This document shows, piece by piece, positions 7,830 to 16,391 of a DNA stretch of 64,000 nucleotides (position 1 is the first letter of the stretch; each line of letters opens with the position of its first letter). This DNA is from Falsiroseomonas ponticola (GTDB lineage Bacteria; Pseudomonadota; Alphaproteobacteria; Acetobacterales; Acetobacteraceae): the NCBI RefSeq assembly GCF_016805305.1, contig NZ_JAERQN010000003.1:434001-498000 (forward strand), given 5' to 3'. Made by a program: the position numbers and the translations under genes. The notes below the pieces were generated by a model. The model did not search any database. It worked only from the letters and a program-made list of their open reading frames with translations, and had not been told where the DNA came from.

Positions 7830-8054
7830 ATGAGCGAACAAGGGACGGAAAAGTCCATCCGCCGGGGCTTCCTGAAGGCGCTGGGCCTGGGCACGGCGGC
7901 AGCCGCCGCCGCGGCGCCCGCGCTGGCGCAGCGCGCGGATAGCGTGCCCTCGCGCGATGCGCGGAAGGAGAATGAGCAGCAGCGCCTGGCCGCCCGCTAC
8001 AAGGCGGATTCGGCGCATGTGCGGGCCTTCTACCGCACCAATGGCTACGAATAG
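7830..8054 (+). CDS. Formate dehydrogenase region Tat-target small protein
   Basis: This 74-residue protein has a twin-arginine-like leader (KSIRRGFLKALGLGTAAAAA) and an ALAQ cleavage site. It matches the small family described as 'formate dehydrogenase region TAT target'. The ATG at 7830 follows AAGGGGAG (7813-7820) at good spacing; an ATG at 7803 that overlaps the torD stop would place nine extra residues before the leader and is less likely. The mature part (about 45 residues, rich in Arg/Asp/Lys) has no known motif. It is probably exported to the periplasm alongside the FDH alpha subunit, but its role is unknown. Confidence 0.87.
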   Translation: MSEQGTEKSIRRGFLKALGLGTAAAAAAAPALAQRADSVPSRDARKENEQQRLAARYKADSAHVRAFYRTNGYE

Positions 8055-8072
8055 GAAACGGGGGACGCACGC

Positions 8073-10994
8073 ATGCTGATCAAGCGCTCCGAAGGCAAGG
8101 CCGCGCGCCAGCGCCTGGCCGCCGCCTACCAGGGTCTCTCCTCCGGCGGGCTCGACCGTCGCAGCTTCCTCCGCCAGGCGGGCTTCGGCGCCGCGGGTCT
8201 CGCGGCGCTGGGCGCCATGGGGCCGGGCCGCGCGCAGGCGAGTGGCGCGGCGACCGGCGTCGCCGACCTGTCCAAGCCCATCCAGCGCATCCGCAACATC
8301 TGCACCCATTGCTCCGTCGGCTGCACGGTGGTGGCCGAGGTGCAGAACGGCGTGTGGGTGGGGCAGGAGCCGGCCTGGGAAAGCCCGATCAACCGCGGCA
8401 CGCATTGCGCCAAGGGCGCCAGCGTGCGTGAGCTGGTGCATGGCGACCGCCGCCTGAAGTACCCGATGAAGCTCGTCGGCGGGCAGTGGCAGCGCATCAG
8501 CTGGGATGTCGCGCTGAACGAGATCGCCGACCGGATGATGAAGATCCGGGCGGAGAGCGGGCCGGACAGCATGTTCCTGCTGGGCAGCGCCAAGTTCTCC
8601 AACGAGGGCGCCTACCTGTTCCGCAAGTTCGCGGCCTTCTGGGGCACCAACTCCGTCGATCACCAGGCGCGCATCTGCCACTCCACGACGGTGGCGGGTG
8701 TCGCGAACACCTGGGGCTATGGCGCCCAGACGAACAGCTACAACGACATCCGCAATTCCAAGACCATGATCATCATGGGCGGGAATCCCGCGGAGGCGCA
8801 TCCCGTCTCGCTGCAGCATGTGCTGAGCGGCAAGGAGCGGAACCGCGCGAAGCTGATCGTCATCGACCCGCGCTTCACCCGCACGGCGGCGCATGCGACG
8901 GACTATGTCCGCATCCGCCCGGGCACGGACATCCCCATCATCTGGGGCATGCTGCACCACATCTTCGCCAATGGCTGGGAAGACAAGCAGTTCATCGCGC
9001 AGCGCGTCTTCGGCATGGATGAGATCCGCGCCGAGGTGGCGAAGTGGACGCCGGCCGAGGTCGAGCGCGTCACGGGCGTGCCGGGCGAGCAGCTGAAGAA
9101 GGTGGCGCAGACCTTCGCGACCGAGAAGCCCGCGACGCTGATCTGGTGCATGGGCGCCACGCAGAAGACGGTCGGCACGGCCAATGTCCGCGCCTTCTCC
9201 ATCCTGCTGCTGGCCACGGGCAATGTCGGCCTGGAAGGCACCGGCGCCAACATCTTCCGCGGCCACTGCAACGTGCAGGGCGCGACGGACTTCGGCCTCG
9301 ATGTCGGGACGCTGCCGGCCTATTACGGGCTGGACGAGGGCGCCTGGCGTCACTGGAGCCGCGTCTGGAACGTGCGCTACGAGGACATGGTGGCGCGCTT
9401 CGACAGCCCCGCCATGATGACCACGCCGGGCATCCCGACCACGCGCTACTTCGACGCCATCACCCTGCCCAAGGACCAGATCCAGCAGCGTGACCGGGTG
9501 AAGGGCATGCTGGTGGTGGGCCATGGCGGCAACACCGTCACCCGCATGCCGGAAGCGGTGAAGGGGCTGGAGGCGCTGGACCTGCTGGTCGTGGCCGACC
9601 CGCACCCCACCACCTTCGCGGTGCTCGGCAACCGGCGGGAGAACACCTACCTGCTGCCGATCTCGACGCAGTTCGAATGCGACGGCAGCCGCACCGCCTC
9701 CAACCGCTCCGTCCAGTGGGGCGCGAAGGTCGTCAACCCGATCTTCGAATCCAAGAACGACTACGAGATGATGTACCGGCTCTGCGGCGCGCTGGACGGC
9801 GCGGCGCAGCGCAGCAACCAGGCGATCCGCTTCCAGCAGGAGATCTTCAAGACCTTCGAGGTGCGGGACAACGCGCCGACGGCCGAGAGCATCCTGCGGG
9901 AGATCAACCGCGGCGCGCTGTCCACCGGCTATACCGGCCAGTCCCCGGAACGCCTGAAGCTGCACATGGAGCACCAGGACAAGTTCGACCTGGTGACGCT
10001 GCGCGGCCGCGCCGGCACGCCGGTGGAGAACGAGTTCTACGGCATGCCCTGGCCGTGCTGGGGCAAGGCGGAGTGGAAGCACCCGGGCAGCCACATCCTC
10101 TACAACACCAACCTGCATGTGAAGGATGGCGGCGGCACCTTCCGCCCGCGCTTCGGCGTGGAGCGCAACGGCGTGACGCTGCTGGCGGAAGGCAGCTGGT
10201 CCAAGGGCTCCGAGATCCAGGACGGCTACCCCGAATTCACCACCGCCGTGCTGCGGCGCCTCGGCTGGTATGACGACCTGACCGCCGAGGAGAAGAACTG
10301 GATCGAGAGCAACGGCGGCAACTTCTCCTGGGCCACCGACCTGTCCATGGGCATCATCCGCGTGGCCATGGAACATGGCTGCGTGCCCTACGGCAACGGC
10401 AAGGCCCGTGCGGTCGCGTGGAACCTGCCCGACCCCGTGCCGGTGCACCGCGAGCCGATCTACACGCCGCGCACCGACCTGATCGCGCAGTACCCGACGC
10501 TGCCGGACCGCCGCGGCTTCCGCATGCCGCATCTCGGCGTGACGGTGCAGAACCGCAGCCACCAGGTGGCGCGCGACTTCCCGATCATCCTCTCCTCCGG
10601 CCGCCTGGTCGAATACGAGGGTGGCGGCGAGGAGACGCGGTCCAACAAGTGGCTGGCCGAGCTGCAGCAGGACATGTTCGTCGAGATCAACCCGGCCGAT
10701 GCCGCGGCGCGGAACATCCGCGACGGCGGCTGGGTCTGGGTGACGGGGCCGGAGAACCAGGCCCGCGCCCGCATGAAGGCGCTGGTGACGGAGCGCGTGG
10801 GCCGGGGCGTGGCCTGGATGCCCTTCCACTTCGCCGGCCACTTCATGGGCGAGGACCAGCGGCGCCGCTACCCGCAGGGCACGGACCCGATCGTGCTCGG
10901 CGAAAGCGTGAATGCCGTCACGACCTACGGCTACGACCCGGTGACCTTCATGCAGGAAACCAAGGTCACTCTTTGCCAAATCCGCGCGGCCTGA
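8073..10994 (+). CDS. fdhA: Formate dehydrogenase alpha subunit, Cys-type, Tat-exported
   Basis: This is the 973-residue catalytic subunit, oxidising formate to CO2 at a bis-MGD molybdenum or tungsten centre. The Tat leader is at residues 27-50 (DRRSFLRQAGFGAAGLAALG). One 4Fe-4S cluster is ligated by C77, C80, C84 and C112. The metal ligand and its partner are C202-H203 (RICHSTTVAG), so this is the cysteine rather than the selenocysteine form. The bis-MGD and C-terminal molybdopterin-dinucleotide domains follow, up to ESVNAVTTYGYDPVTFMQETK near the end. The leader predicts a periplasm-facing enzyme, with the beta and gamma subunits downstream completing a membrane complex. It is preceded by its likely chaperone gene. 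Confidence 0.96.
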   Translation: MLIKRSEGKAARQRLAAAYQGLSSGGLDRRSFLRQAGFGAAGLAALGAMGPGRAQASGAATGVADLSKPIQRIRNICTHCSVGCTVVAEVQNGVWVGQEPAWESPINRGTHCAKGASVRELVHGDRRLKYPMKLVGGQWQRISWDVALNEIADRMMKIRAESGPDSMFLLGSAKFSNEGAYLFRKFAAFWGTNSVDHQARICHSTTVAGVANTWGYGAQTNSYNDIRNSKTMIIMGGNPAEAHPVSLQHVLSGKERNRAKLIVIDPRFTRTAAHATDYVRIRPGTDIPIIWGMLHHIFANGWEDKQFIAQRVFGMDEIRAEVAKWTPAEVERVTGVPGEQLKKVAQTFATEKPATLIWCMGATQKTVGTANVRAFSILLLATGNVGLEGTGANIFRGHCNVQGATDFGLDVGTLPAYYGLDEGAWRHWSRVWNVRYEDMVARFDSPAMMTTPGIPTTRYFDAITLPKDQIQQRDRVKGMLVVGHGGNTVTRMPEAVKGLEALDLLVVADPHPTTFAVLGNRRENTYLLPISTQFECDGSRTASNRSVQWGAKVVNPIFESKNDYEMMYRLCGALDGAAQRSNQAIRFQQEIFKTFEVRDNAPTAESILREINRGALSTGYTGQSPERLKLHMEHQDKFDLVTLRGRAGTPVENEFYGMPWPCWGKAEWKHPGSHILYNTNLHVKDGGGTFRPRFGVERNGVTLLAEGSWSKGSEIQDGYPEFTTAVLRRLGWYDDLTAEEKNWIESNGGNFSWATDLSMGIIRVAMEHGCVPYGNGKARAVAWNLPDPVPVHREPIYTPRTDLIAQYPTLPDRRGFRMPHLGVTVQNRSHQVARDFPIILSSGRLVEYEGGGEETRSNKWLAELQQDMFVEINPADAAARNIRDGGWVWVTGPENQARARMKALVTERVGRGVAWMPFHFAGHFMGEDQRRRYPQGTDPIVLGESVNAVTTYGYDPVTFMQETKVTLCQIRAA

Positions 10995-11012
10995 TCAGGG
11001 GGGACAGAACCA

Positions 11013-11609
11013 ATGGCTCGGATGAAGTTCCTCTGCGACAGCGACCGTTGCATCGAGTGCAACGCCTGCGTCACCGCCTGCAAGAACGAGCACGAGGTGC
11101 CCTGGGGCATCAACCGGCGCCGCGTCGTCACCATCAATGACGGCCGGCCGGGCGAACGCTCGATCTCCATGGCCTGCATGCACTGCACGGACGCGCCCTG
11201 CGCCGCCGTGTGCCCGGTGTCCTGCTTCTACACGACGGCGGATGCCATCGTGCTGCATGACAAGGATCTGTGCATCGGCTGCGGCTACTGCTTCTACGCC
11301 TGCCCCTTCGGCGCGCCGCAGTATCCGCGCGTCGGCAACTTCGGCGGCCGCGGCAAGATGGACAAGTGCACCTACTGCGCCGGCGGGCCGCAGCAGGACG
11401 GCACGCTGGTGGAATACACGCAGTACGGCTCCAACCGCATCGCGGAAGGCAAGCTGCCGCTCTGCGCGGAGATGTGCTCCACCAAGGCGCTGCTGGCCGG
11501 CGATGGCGAGATGATCGCCACCATCTACCGGGAGCGCGTGCAGAAGCGCGGCTATGGCGCGGGCGCCTGGGGCTGGCGCACGGCGTATCGCGAGAATGTC
11601 GCGGTCTGA
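11013..11609 (+). CDS. fdhB: Formate dehydrogenase beta subunit, four 4Fe-4S clusters
   Basis: This 198-residue electron-transfer subunit of the DMSO-reductase-family FeS type carries sixteen cluster cysteines, visible as C13/16/19/23, C55/58/63/67, C87/90/93/97 and C119/122/151/155. They form the expected wire from the molybdenum centre to the membrane cytochrome. It has no signal peptide and would be exported together with the alpha subunit. It is shorter than FdnH and has no C-terminal anchor helix, so the gamma subunit must provide attachment. The gene follows fdhA after 18 bases. Confidence 0.95.
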   Translation: MARMKFLCDSDRCIECNACVTACKNEHEVPWGINRRRVVTINDGRPGERSISMACMHCTDAPCAAVCPVSCFYTTADAIVLHDKDLCIGCGYCFYACPFGAPQYPRVGNFGGRGKMDKCTYCAGGPQQDGTLVEYTQYGSNRIAEGKLPLCAEMCSTKALLAGDGEMIATIYRERVQKRGYGAGAWGWRTAYRENVAV

Positions 11610-11625
11610 TCCCGGGGGAATGGCG

Positions 11626-12657
11626 ATGAACTGCATCACCCGGGCGCTTGCCGCCGCCGTCCTGGCCTTCGGCCTGGGCGGCCCGGCGCTGGCCCAGATC
11701 GGCGGGCCCGTGACGGGCACGCCGAGCAACCCGATCACCAGCCCCGGCACGGCCGATGAGCTGGAGCTGATGAAGGCGCTGAACGGCGGCCGCATCGCCG
11801 GGCGCGTCTCCATCCCCGATGCGCAATCCGCCAGCCTGATCCAGCCGGAAGGCCGGGAATGGCGCGACTTCCACAACAGGACGCTGACCTGGGTGGGTGG
11901 CATCGCCGTGCTCGGCATGCTCGGCATCCTGGTCGTCTTCTACATGACCAAGGGCCGCATCCGCATCGATGCCGGGCCGGCGGGGCGCACCATCAAGCGC
12001 TTCAACGGGTTCGAGCGCGCGGCGCATTGGATGACGGCGACGTCCTTCGTGGTGCTGGGGCTCTCCGGCCTCAACCTGACCTTCGGCCGCTTCCTGCTGC
12101 TGCCGGTGATCGGGCCGGAGGCGTTCACCGCCGTCAGCCTCTGGGGCAAGATCGCCCACAACTACCTGGCCTTCCCCTTCACGCTCGGCATCGTCCTGCT
12201 GTTCCTGGTCTGGGTGAAGGACAACATCCCGAATGCGCGCGACATCGCCTGGTTCAAGGCGGGTGGCGGGCTGCTGGGCCGCGGGCACAACCACCCGGAA
12301 GCCGGCCGCTTCAACGGCGGGCAGAAGATGGTGTTCTGGATCACGGTGCTGGGCGGCGCGCTGGTCGCGGCTTCCGGCTACATCCTGATCTTCCCCTTCA
12401 CGGTCACGGACATCGCGGGGATGCAGCTGGCGCACATCGTGCACGGCGTGCTGTCCGTGCTGATGGTGGCCGCGATGATCGCCCACATCTACATCGGCTC
12501 CGTCGGCATGGAAGGCGCCTTCGATGCCATGGGGTCGGGCGAGGTGGACCTGAACTGGGCCAAGGAACACCACTCCCTCTGGGTGGAGGAGGAGATGGCG
12601 AAGGCGCGGGAGACCATCGGCGGCCCCGCCGGCGCCAAGGCCGCTGGCGCGGACTGA
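11626..12657 (+). CDS. fdhC: Formate dehydrogenase gamma subunit, cytochrome b556-type membrane anchor
   Basis: This 343-residue protein has a cleavable signal (residues 1-22, ending PALAQ), a long periplasmic N-terminal stretch, an extra transmembrane helix at about 88-106, and the four-helix cytochrome b core. Candidate haem ligands are in ERAAHWMTA, AHNYLAF, LAHIVHG and IAHIYIG. It passes electrons from the beta subunit to quinone. I choose the ATG at 11626 because GGGGGA ends seven bases ahead; the ATG at 11620 would abut it. The gene ends the FDH operon, with a strong terminator beginning 19 bases after the stop. Confidence 0.93.
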   Translation: MNCITRALAAAVLAFGLGGPALAQIGGPVTGTPSNPITSPGTADELELMKALNGGRIAGRVSIPDAQSASLIQPEGREWRDFHNRTLTWVGGIAVLGMLGILVVFYMTKGRIRIDAGPAGRTIKRFNGFERAAHWMTATSFVVLGLSGLNLTFGRFLLLPVIGPEAFTAVSLWGKIAHNYLAFPFTLGIVLLFLVWVKDNIPNARDIAWFKAGGGLLGRGHNHPEAGRFNGGQKMVFWITVLGGALVAASGYILIFPFTVTDIAGMQLAHIVHGVLSVLMVAAMIAHIYIGSVGMEGAFDAMGSGEVDLNWAKEHHSLWVEEEMAKARETIGGPAGAKAAGAD

Positions 12658-12675
12658 CCCCGCGCCCTGCCAACC

Positions 12676-12710
12676 AGGCCGGCCGGGTTTCCCCCGCGCC
12701 GGCCTTTTTC
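12676..12710 (+). terminator. Rho-independent terminator of the FDH operon
   Basis: A perfect 8-bp stem AGGCCGGC (12676-12683) / GCCGGCCT (12698-12705) is followed by TTTTT (12705-12709). It falls right after fdhC and before mobB, so mobB-moeA should need their own promoter or read-through. Confidence 0.85.
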
Positions 12711-12727
12711 ATGTCTGGAACATGCCC

Positions 12728-13246
12728 ATGACGCGGTTGATCGGACTGGCCGGCTGGAGCGGCGCCGGCAAGACGACGCTGATGACGCGCCTGATCCCCG
12801 CCATGGCGGCGCGCGGCATCGGCGTCTCCACCCTGAAGCACGCGCACCACGCCTTCGACATCGATCGGCCGGGCAAGGACAGCTACGAGCATCGCGCGGC
12901 GGGGGCGCGGCAGGTGCTGGTGGCTTCCGCCCATCGCTGGGCGCTGATGACGGAGCATCGGGGCCAGCCGGAGCCGCCGCTGAAGGCGTTGCTGGCGCAG
13001 CTGGCGCCGGTGGACCTGGTGATCGTGGAGGGCTTCAAGCGCGACCACCACCCGAAGATCGAGGTGCATCGCGGCGCCAACGGCAAGCCCTGGCTGCACC
13101 CGGAGGACCCCCATATCGTCGCCATCGCCAGCGACGTCGCCCCGCCGGAGGCGCGGCTGCCGGTCGCGCATCTGGACGAGATCGAGGGGATCGCCGATCT
13201 GGTGCTGGGCCACGCGATTACGCTGGAGGCGTTTCTCCGGCGGTAG
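12728..13246 (+). CDS. mobB: Molybdopterin-guanine dinucleotide biosynthesis protein MobB
   Basis: This 172-residue P-loop GTP-binding protein assists MobA in attaching GMP to molybdopterin. Walker A is GWSGAGKTTL at residues 9-18, followed by the family motifs STLKHAHHAFDID, DSYEHRAAGA and VEGFKRDHHPKIEVHR. The ATG at 12728 is preferred over the one six bases earlier, because the GGAA at 12717-12720 is then properly spaced. It directly follows the FDH terminator and precedes moeA, which fits its job of supplying bis-MGD to the formate dehydrogenase. Confidence 0.94.
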   Translation: MTRLIGLAGWSGAGKTTLMTRLIPAMAARGIGVSTLKHAHHAFDIDRPGKDSYEHRAAGARQVLVASAHRWALMTEHRGQPEPPLKALLAQLAPVDLVIVEGFKRDHHPKIEVHRGANGKPWLHPEDPHIVAIASDVAPPEARLPVAHLDEIEGIADLVLGHAITLEAFLRR

Positions 13247-13258
13247 GGGAAGGGAGCC

Positions 13259-14506
13259 ATGGCGCAACTCAGCGATGACTGCTTCGCCTTCGGCGGGAAG
13301 CTGATGTCCGTGGAGGAGGCGCAGGCGCTGATCGAGGCGCGGATCCCGCCGGCCGGGGGACGGGAAAGCGTGGCGCTGCGCCAGGCCACCGGTCGCGTGC
13401 TGGCGGAGGATCTGCGCGCGCGCACGCCGCTGCCGCCCTTCTTCAACTCGGCCGTCGATGGCTATGCCTTCCGCCATGCCGACCTGGCGGCGGAGGGGCC
13501 GACGCGCCTGCCCATCGCCGCGCGGCTGCAGGCCGGGCAGGCGGCGGCGGGCCTTTCGCCCGGCACCGCCATCCGCATCTTCACCGGCGCGCCCATGCCC
13601 GATGGCGCGGATACGGTGATGATGCAGGAGGATGCGCGGGAGGAGGATGGCGCGGTGCTGCTGGTGCCCGGCCTCAAGCGCGGTGCCAATTGCCGCCCGG
13701 CCGGGGAGGATGTGGCCGCGGGCCAGGTCGCGCTGCCGGCGGGCACGCGGCTCGGCCCGGCGGCGATCGGGCTGGCCGCGGCGCTGGGTTTCCGGGACGT
13801 GCCGGTCAGGCCCCTGGTGCGCGTCGGCGTCTTCTCCACGGGGGATGAGCTGGCGGATCCCGGCATGCCGCTCGGCCCGGCGCAGACCTATGACAGCAAC
13901 CGCTTCACCCTGCTGGCGCTGCTGGCCGGGCTGCCGGTGGAGGCGCATGACCTCGGCATCCTGCCGGATGAGCCGGCGGCGACGGCGGCGGCGCTGGCGC
14001 GGGCGGCGGCGGGGCATGACCTGCTGCTGACCTCGGGCGGCGTCTCGACCGGGGAGGCCGACCATGTGAAGGCGGCGATCGGGCAGGGCGGGCGGCTGGT
14101 GTTCTGGCGGCTGGCCATCAAGCCGGGGCGGCCGGCGGCGATGGGGGTCGTCGAAGGCGTTCCCGTGGTGGGGCTGCCGGGCAACCCGGTGGCGGCCGTC
14201 GTCACCTTCCTGCACCTGGCGCGGCCGCTGGTGCTGCGCCTGGCGGGCGCGGCGCCGGACAGCCTGCCGCGCTTCACCGCGCGGGCCGACTTCGCCTATC
14301 GCAAGAAGGCGGGGCGGCGCGAATATGTCCGCGTCCGCCTGGCCTTCGGGGCGGGGCTGCCGGTGGCGCGGAAATATGCGCGGGAGGGGGCGGGGCTGCT
14401 GACCTCCCTGACCGAATCCGACGCCTTCGCGGAACTGCCGGAGGATGTGACGGCGGTCGCGCCGGGCGACGAGCTGCGCATCCTGCCCTTCCGCGCGGTG
14501 TTCTGA
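13259..14506 (+). CDS. moeA: Molybdopterin molybdenumtransferase MoeA
   Basis: This 415-residue protein inserts molybdate into adenylylated molybdopterin. The expected domains are present: the N-terminal segment with PFFNSAVDGYAF, the substrate-binding GAPMPDGADTVMMQE, the MoCF-type core with TYDSNRF and TSGGVSTGEADHVK, and LPGNPVA before the C-terminal beta domain. GGAAGGGAG lies just ahead of the ATG. It is 12 bases downstream of mobB and ends six bases before the convergent Ntn-hydrolase gene. Confidence 0.95.
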   Translation: MAQLSDDCFAFGGKLMSVEEAQALIEARIPPAGGRESVALRQATGRVLAEDLRARTPLPPFFNSAVDGYAFRHADLAAEGPTRLPIAARLQAGQAAAGLSPGTAIRIFTGAPMPDGADTVMMQEDAREEDGAVLLVPGLKRGANCRPAGEDVAAGQVALPAGTRLGPAAIGLAAALGFRDVPVRPLVRVGVFSTGDELADPGMPLGPAQTYDSNRFTLLALLAGLPVEAHDLGILPDEPAATAAALARAAAGHDLLLTSGGVSTGEADHVKAAIGQGGRLVFWRLAIKPGRPAAMGVVEGVPVVGLPGNPVAAVVTFLHLARPLVLRLAGAAPDSLPRFTARADFAYRKKAGRREYVRVRLAFGAGLPVARKYAREGAGLLTSLTESDAFAELPEDVTAVAPGDELRILPFRAVF

Positions 14507-14512
14507 GCGCCC

Positions 14513-15568
14513 TCAGGCGGCCTCGTCCCGCCGCGCCGGGTCGGCGCCGCCGGCGGCCAGGTGCAGCAGGGCGGTCACCTGCCGCTCACCCGCGAAGCCG
14601 GCGACGGAGAGGCGGCCGGCGGCCGGGCGCATCACGGCGGCGAGCCGCGTGCCGCGATTGACCAGGGGCGGGCGGAGCCAGGCCAGGCCCTCCGGCGGGC
14701 CAGCCTCCAGCAATCCGGCCATCATCGCCTGGCGCGTGCCGCTTTCCATCCAGCGCGCCGCGCCGGGCAGGCCGAGCCCGTCCCAGTGGTTGGCCATCGC
14801 CACCCGGGGGCCCCGGCGCTGCGCCTGGCCATCCGGGGTGCGTTCGATGCAGACGGCCTCGCCCGGCCTGGTGCCGGCCAGGGTGAAGGCGACGGGGGCG
14901 GCGAGCGGCGTGTCCCGCAGCATGGCGAGCGCCGTGCCGAAATCCGGCGCGGTGTCGCAGACCACCCTCAGCAGATGGGCGGGGGGCAGGGCGCGGCTGC
15001 GCCAGAGGGCGGGGCGGGAGGCCAGCCAATCCGCCGCGATGCCTGCCAGCCCCAGGCCCCGCGCGCGCGCCGCGGCGCCGAGGCGCGTCAGCGGCAGGGG
15101 CGGCTGGTTGATGGCGGCGGCGAAGCGGCCCGGCGCCAGGGCCGTGATGGTGCCGGCCAGGCCCGGCCAGCCGACATGCCACCATTCGCCGGCGGGGCCC
15201 GCCTGGCGGATGACGCACAGCGCCTCCCCCAGCCCCTCCATCGGCCAGTCCAGCACGCGCAGCATCACCGGCTCCCCGGTCGCCTCGATGCCGCAGGTGC
15301 AGGCCCATTCGTAGGAGAGGTTGAGCAGCCAGGCGCCGGGGCTGCCGATCTGCCGGGCGACGGCCGCGATCTCCGGCCCGAGGGGCGAGGCGTTGCGCGC
15401 CAGCCAGCGGCGCGACAGCGCATCGCCGAGGCGCAGCCCGGCCGCGGTGTGGCGGCGGCGCGCGATGGCGAGGATGGCGGCGACATCGGCGGCCTGCGCG
15501 GCCGCCGTCGCGGCGGCGGGGTGGGCGGCCCCGCGCGCATCCAGCAGCGGGATGCGGCGCGACGCCAT
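14513..15568 (-). CDS. Ntn-hydrolase-fold protein, acyl-6-APA acyltransferase/acid-ceramidase-like (C45 type)
   Basis: This 351-residue protein contains a Cys-Thr segment (WACTCGIEATGEPVMLRVLDWP at about 97-118) that resembles the autoprocessing nucleophile region of C45/choloylglycine-like Ntn hydrolases (C-T-x-G, then a conserved R..D). This suggests an amidase or acyltransferase acting on a lipid-like or amide substrate. No signal peptide is evident. The ATG at 15568 gives a compact protein; the frame extends upstream only through the neighbouring small gene. It follows the 41-residue membrane peptide gene by 16 bases on the same strand. The substrate is unknown. Confidence 0.72.
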   Translation of the reverse strand: MASRRIPLLDARGAAHPAAATAAAQAADVAAILAIARRRHTAAGLRLGDALSRRWLARNASPLGPEIAAVARQIGSPGAWLLNLSYEWACTCGIEATGEPVMLRVLDWPMEGLGEALCVIRQAGPAGEWWHVGWPGLAGTITALAPGRFAAAINQPPLPLTRLGAAARARGLGLAGIAADWLASRPALWRSRALPPAHLLRVVCDTAPDFGTALAMLRDTPLAAPVAFTLAGTRPGEAVCIERTPDGQAQRRGPRVAMANHWDGLGLPGAARWMESGTRQAMMAGLLEAGPPEGLAWLRPPLVNRGTRLAAVMRPAAGRLSVAGFAGERQVTALLHLAAGGADPARRDEAA

Positions 15569-15584
15569 GGCCCCCGCCCTCAGC

Positions 15585-15710
15585 TCAGAGGCGCACGCCC
15601 TCGGTCGTGAAGCGCTGGTCGGCGGTGCGCTGGAAGTTCTGGTCCAGCACGACATAGGCGCCGATGGCGATGACGACGGCCGCGAGGGCGCCGGTCAGGA
15701 CGGATTTCAT
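15585..15710 (-). CDS. 41-residue single-pass membrane peptide
   Basis: An ATG at 15710 preceded by GGGGAGAA opens a 41-codon frame: MKSVLTGALAAVVIAIGAYV, then VLDQNFQRTADQRFTTEGVR and a final L. Residues 4-22 form one membrane helix or an uncleaved signal, with a short polar periplasmic tail. The strong ribosome binding site and the sensible membrane topology support a real gene despite its size. It lies between mobA and the Ntn-hydrolase gene in the same orientation. I do not recognise a named family. Confidence 0.75.
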   Translation of the reverse strand: MKSVLTGALAAVVIAIGAYVVLDQNFQRTADQRFTTEGVRL

Positions 15711-15740
15711 GCGGGCGTTCTCCCCAGATACGCGAGACGC

Positions 15741-16391
15741 CTACTCTATCGGTGCAACATTGCCGGCTTGCAAGTGGCTGGCCGCCTGGGCGGCGATGCG
15801 CTCGGCCTCCGCCAGGTCTTCCGGGGCATTGGCGTTGAAGAAGGGGTCGAAGGGATCGGCCGGCCAATCGGCATGGGCGCAGCCATGGCGGGCGGTCCAG
15901 CGGTCGATCTTGCGCTCGCCGGCCAGCAGCGCGGCGCGGAGGTCATGCCGCAGCGCGACGGGCCAGAGGCCGATGGGCGGATGCGCCTGGCCGGCGGAGC
16001 GGGCGCAGGACAGCGTCACGCCGGCGGCTTCCCGGGCGGCGTGCAGGCGCGCCACCAGGTCGGCGGGGATGAAGGGCGCGTCGCCGGTCAGCGACACCAC
16101 CCAGGGCAGGCCCGGATGCGCCGCCGCCGCGTGATCGAGCGCGGCGAGGATGCCGGCCAGCGGGCCGGGATGGTCCGGCAGCGTATCCGCCACCACCGGC
16201 AGGCCATAGCTGGCGAAGCGGGCGGGATCGCCATTGGCGTTCAGGATGAGGGCCGGCACCTGCGGGCGCAGCCGGTCCAGCAGGTGGTCCAGCAGCGGGC
16301 GGCCGGCGACCAGGCGCAGCGGCTTGTCCCCGCCCCCCATGCGCCGCGCCAGGCCGCCGGCCAGGATGACGGCCAGCGTGTCACTCCGCAT
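15741..16391 (-). CDS. mobA: Molybdenum cofactor guanylyltransferase MobA
   Basis: This 216-residue nucleotidyltransferase transfers GMP from GTP to Mo-molybdopterin. It has the signature [20 protein letters not shown] at residues 6-25 (GTP loop), [25 protein letters not shown] and [10 protein letters not shown] with the metal-binding Asp. The ATG at 16391 overlaps the end of fdhD by 11 bases, so the two are cotranscribed; this fits cofactor delivery to formate dehydrogenase, whose operon is about 4 kb away. Confidence 0.95.
   Translation of the reverse strand: MRSDTLAVILAGGLARRMGGGDKPLRLVAGRPLLDHLLDRLRPQVPALILNANGDPARFASYGLPVVADTLPDHPGPLAGILAALDHAAAAHPGLPWVVSLTGDAPFIPADLVARLHAAREAAGVTLSCARSAGQAHPPIGLWPVALRHDLRAALLAGERKIDRWTARHGCAHADWPADPFDPFFNANAPEDLAEAERIAAQAASHLQAGNVAPIE

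Noticed and set aside
8673-8681. Selenocysteine codon in formate dehydrogenase
   Set aside because: The codon at residue 202 is a Cys codon (tgc) and the frame has no internal TGA, so no SECIS element is needed.
7731-10979. Very long open frame on the strand opposite the FDH alpha gene
   Set aside because: It mirrors a well-conserved enzyme codon for codon. GC-rich DNA has few stop triplets, so antisense frames stay open by chance; its translation has no recognisable domain.
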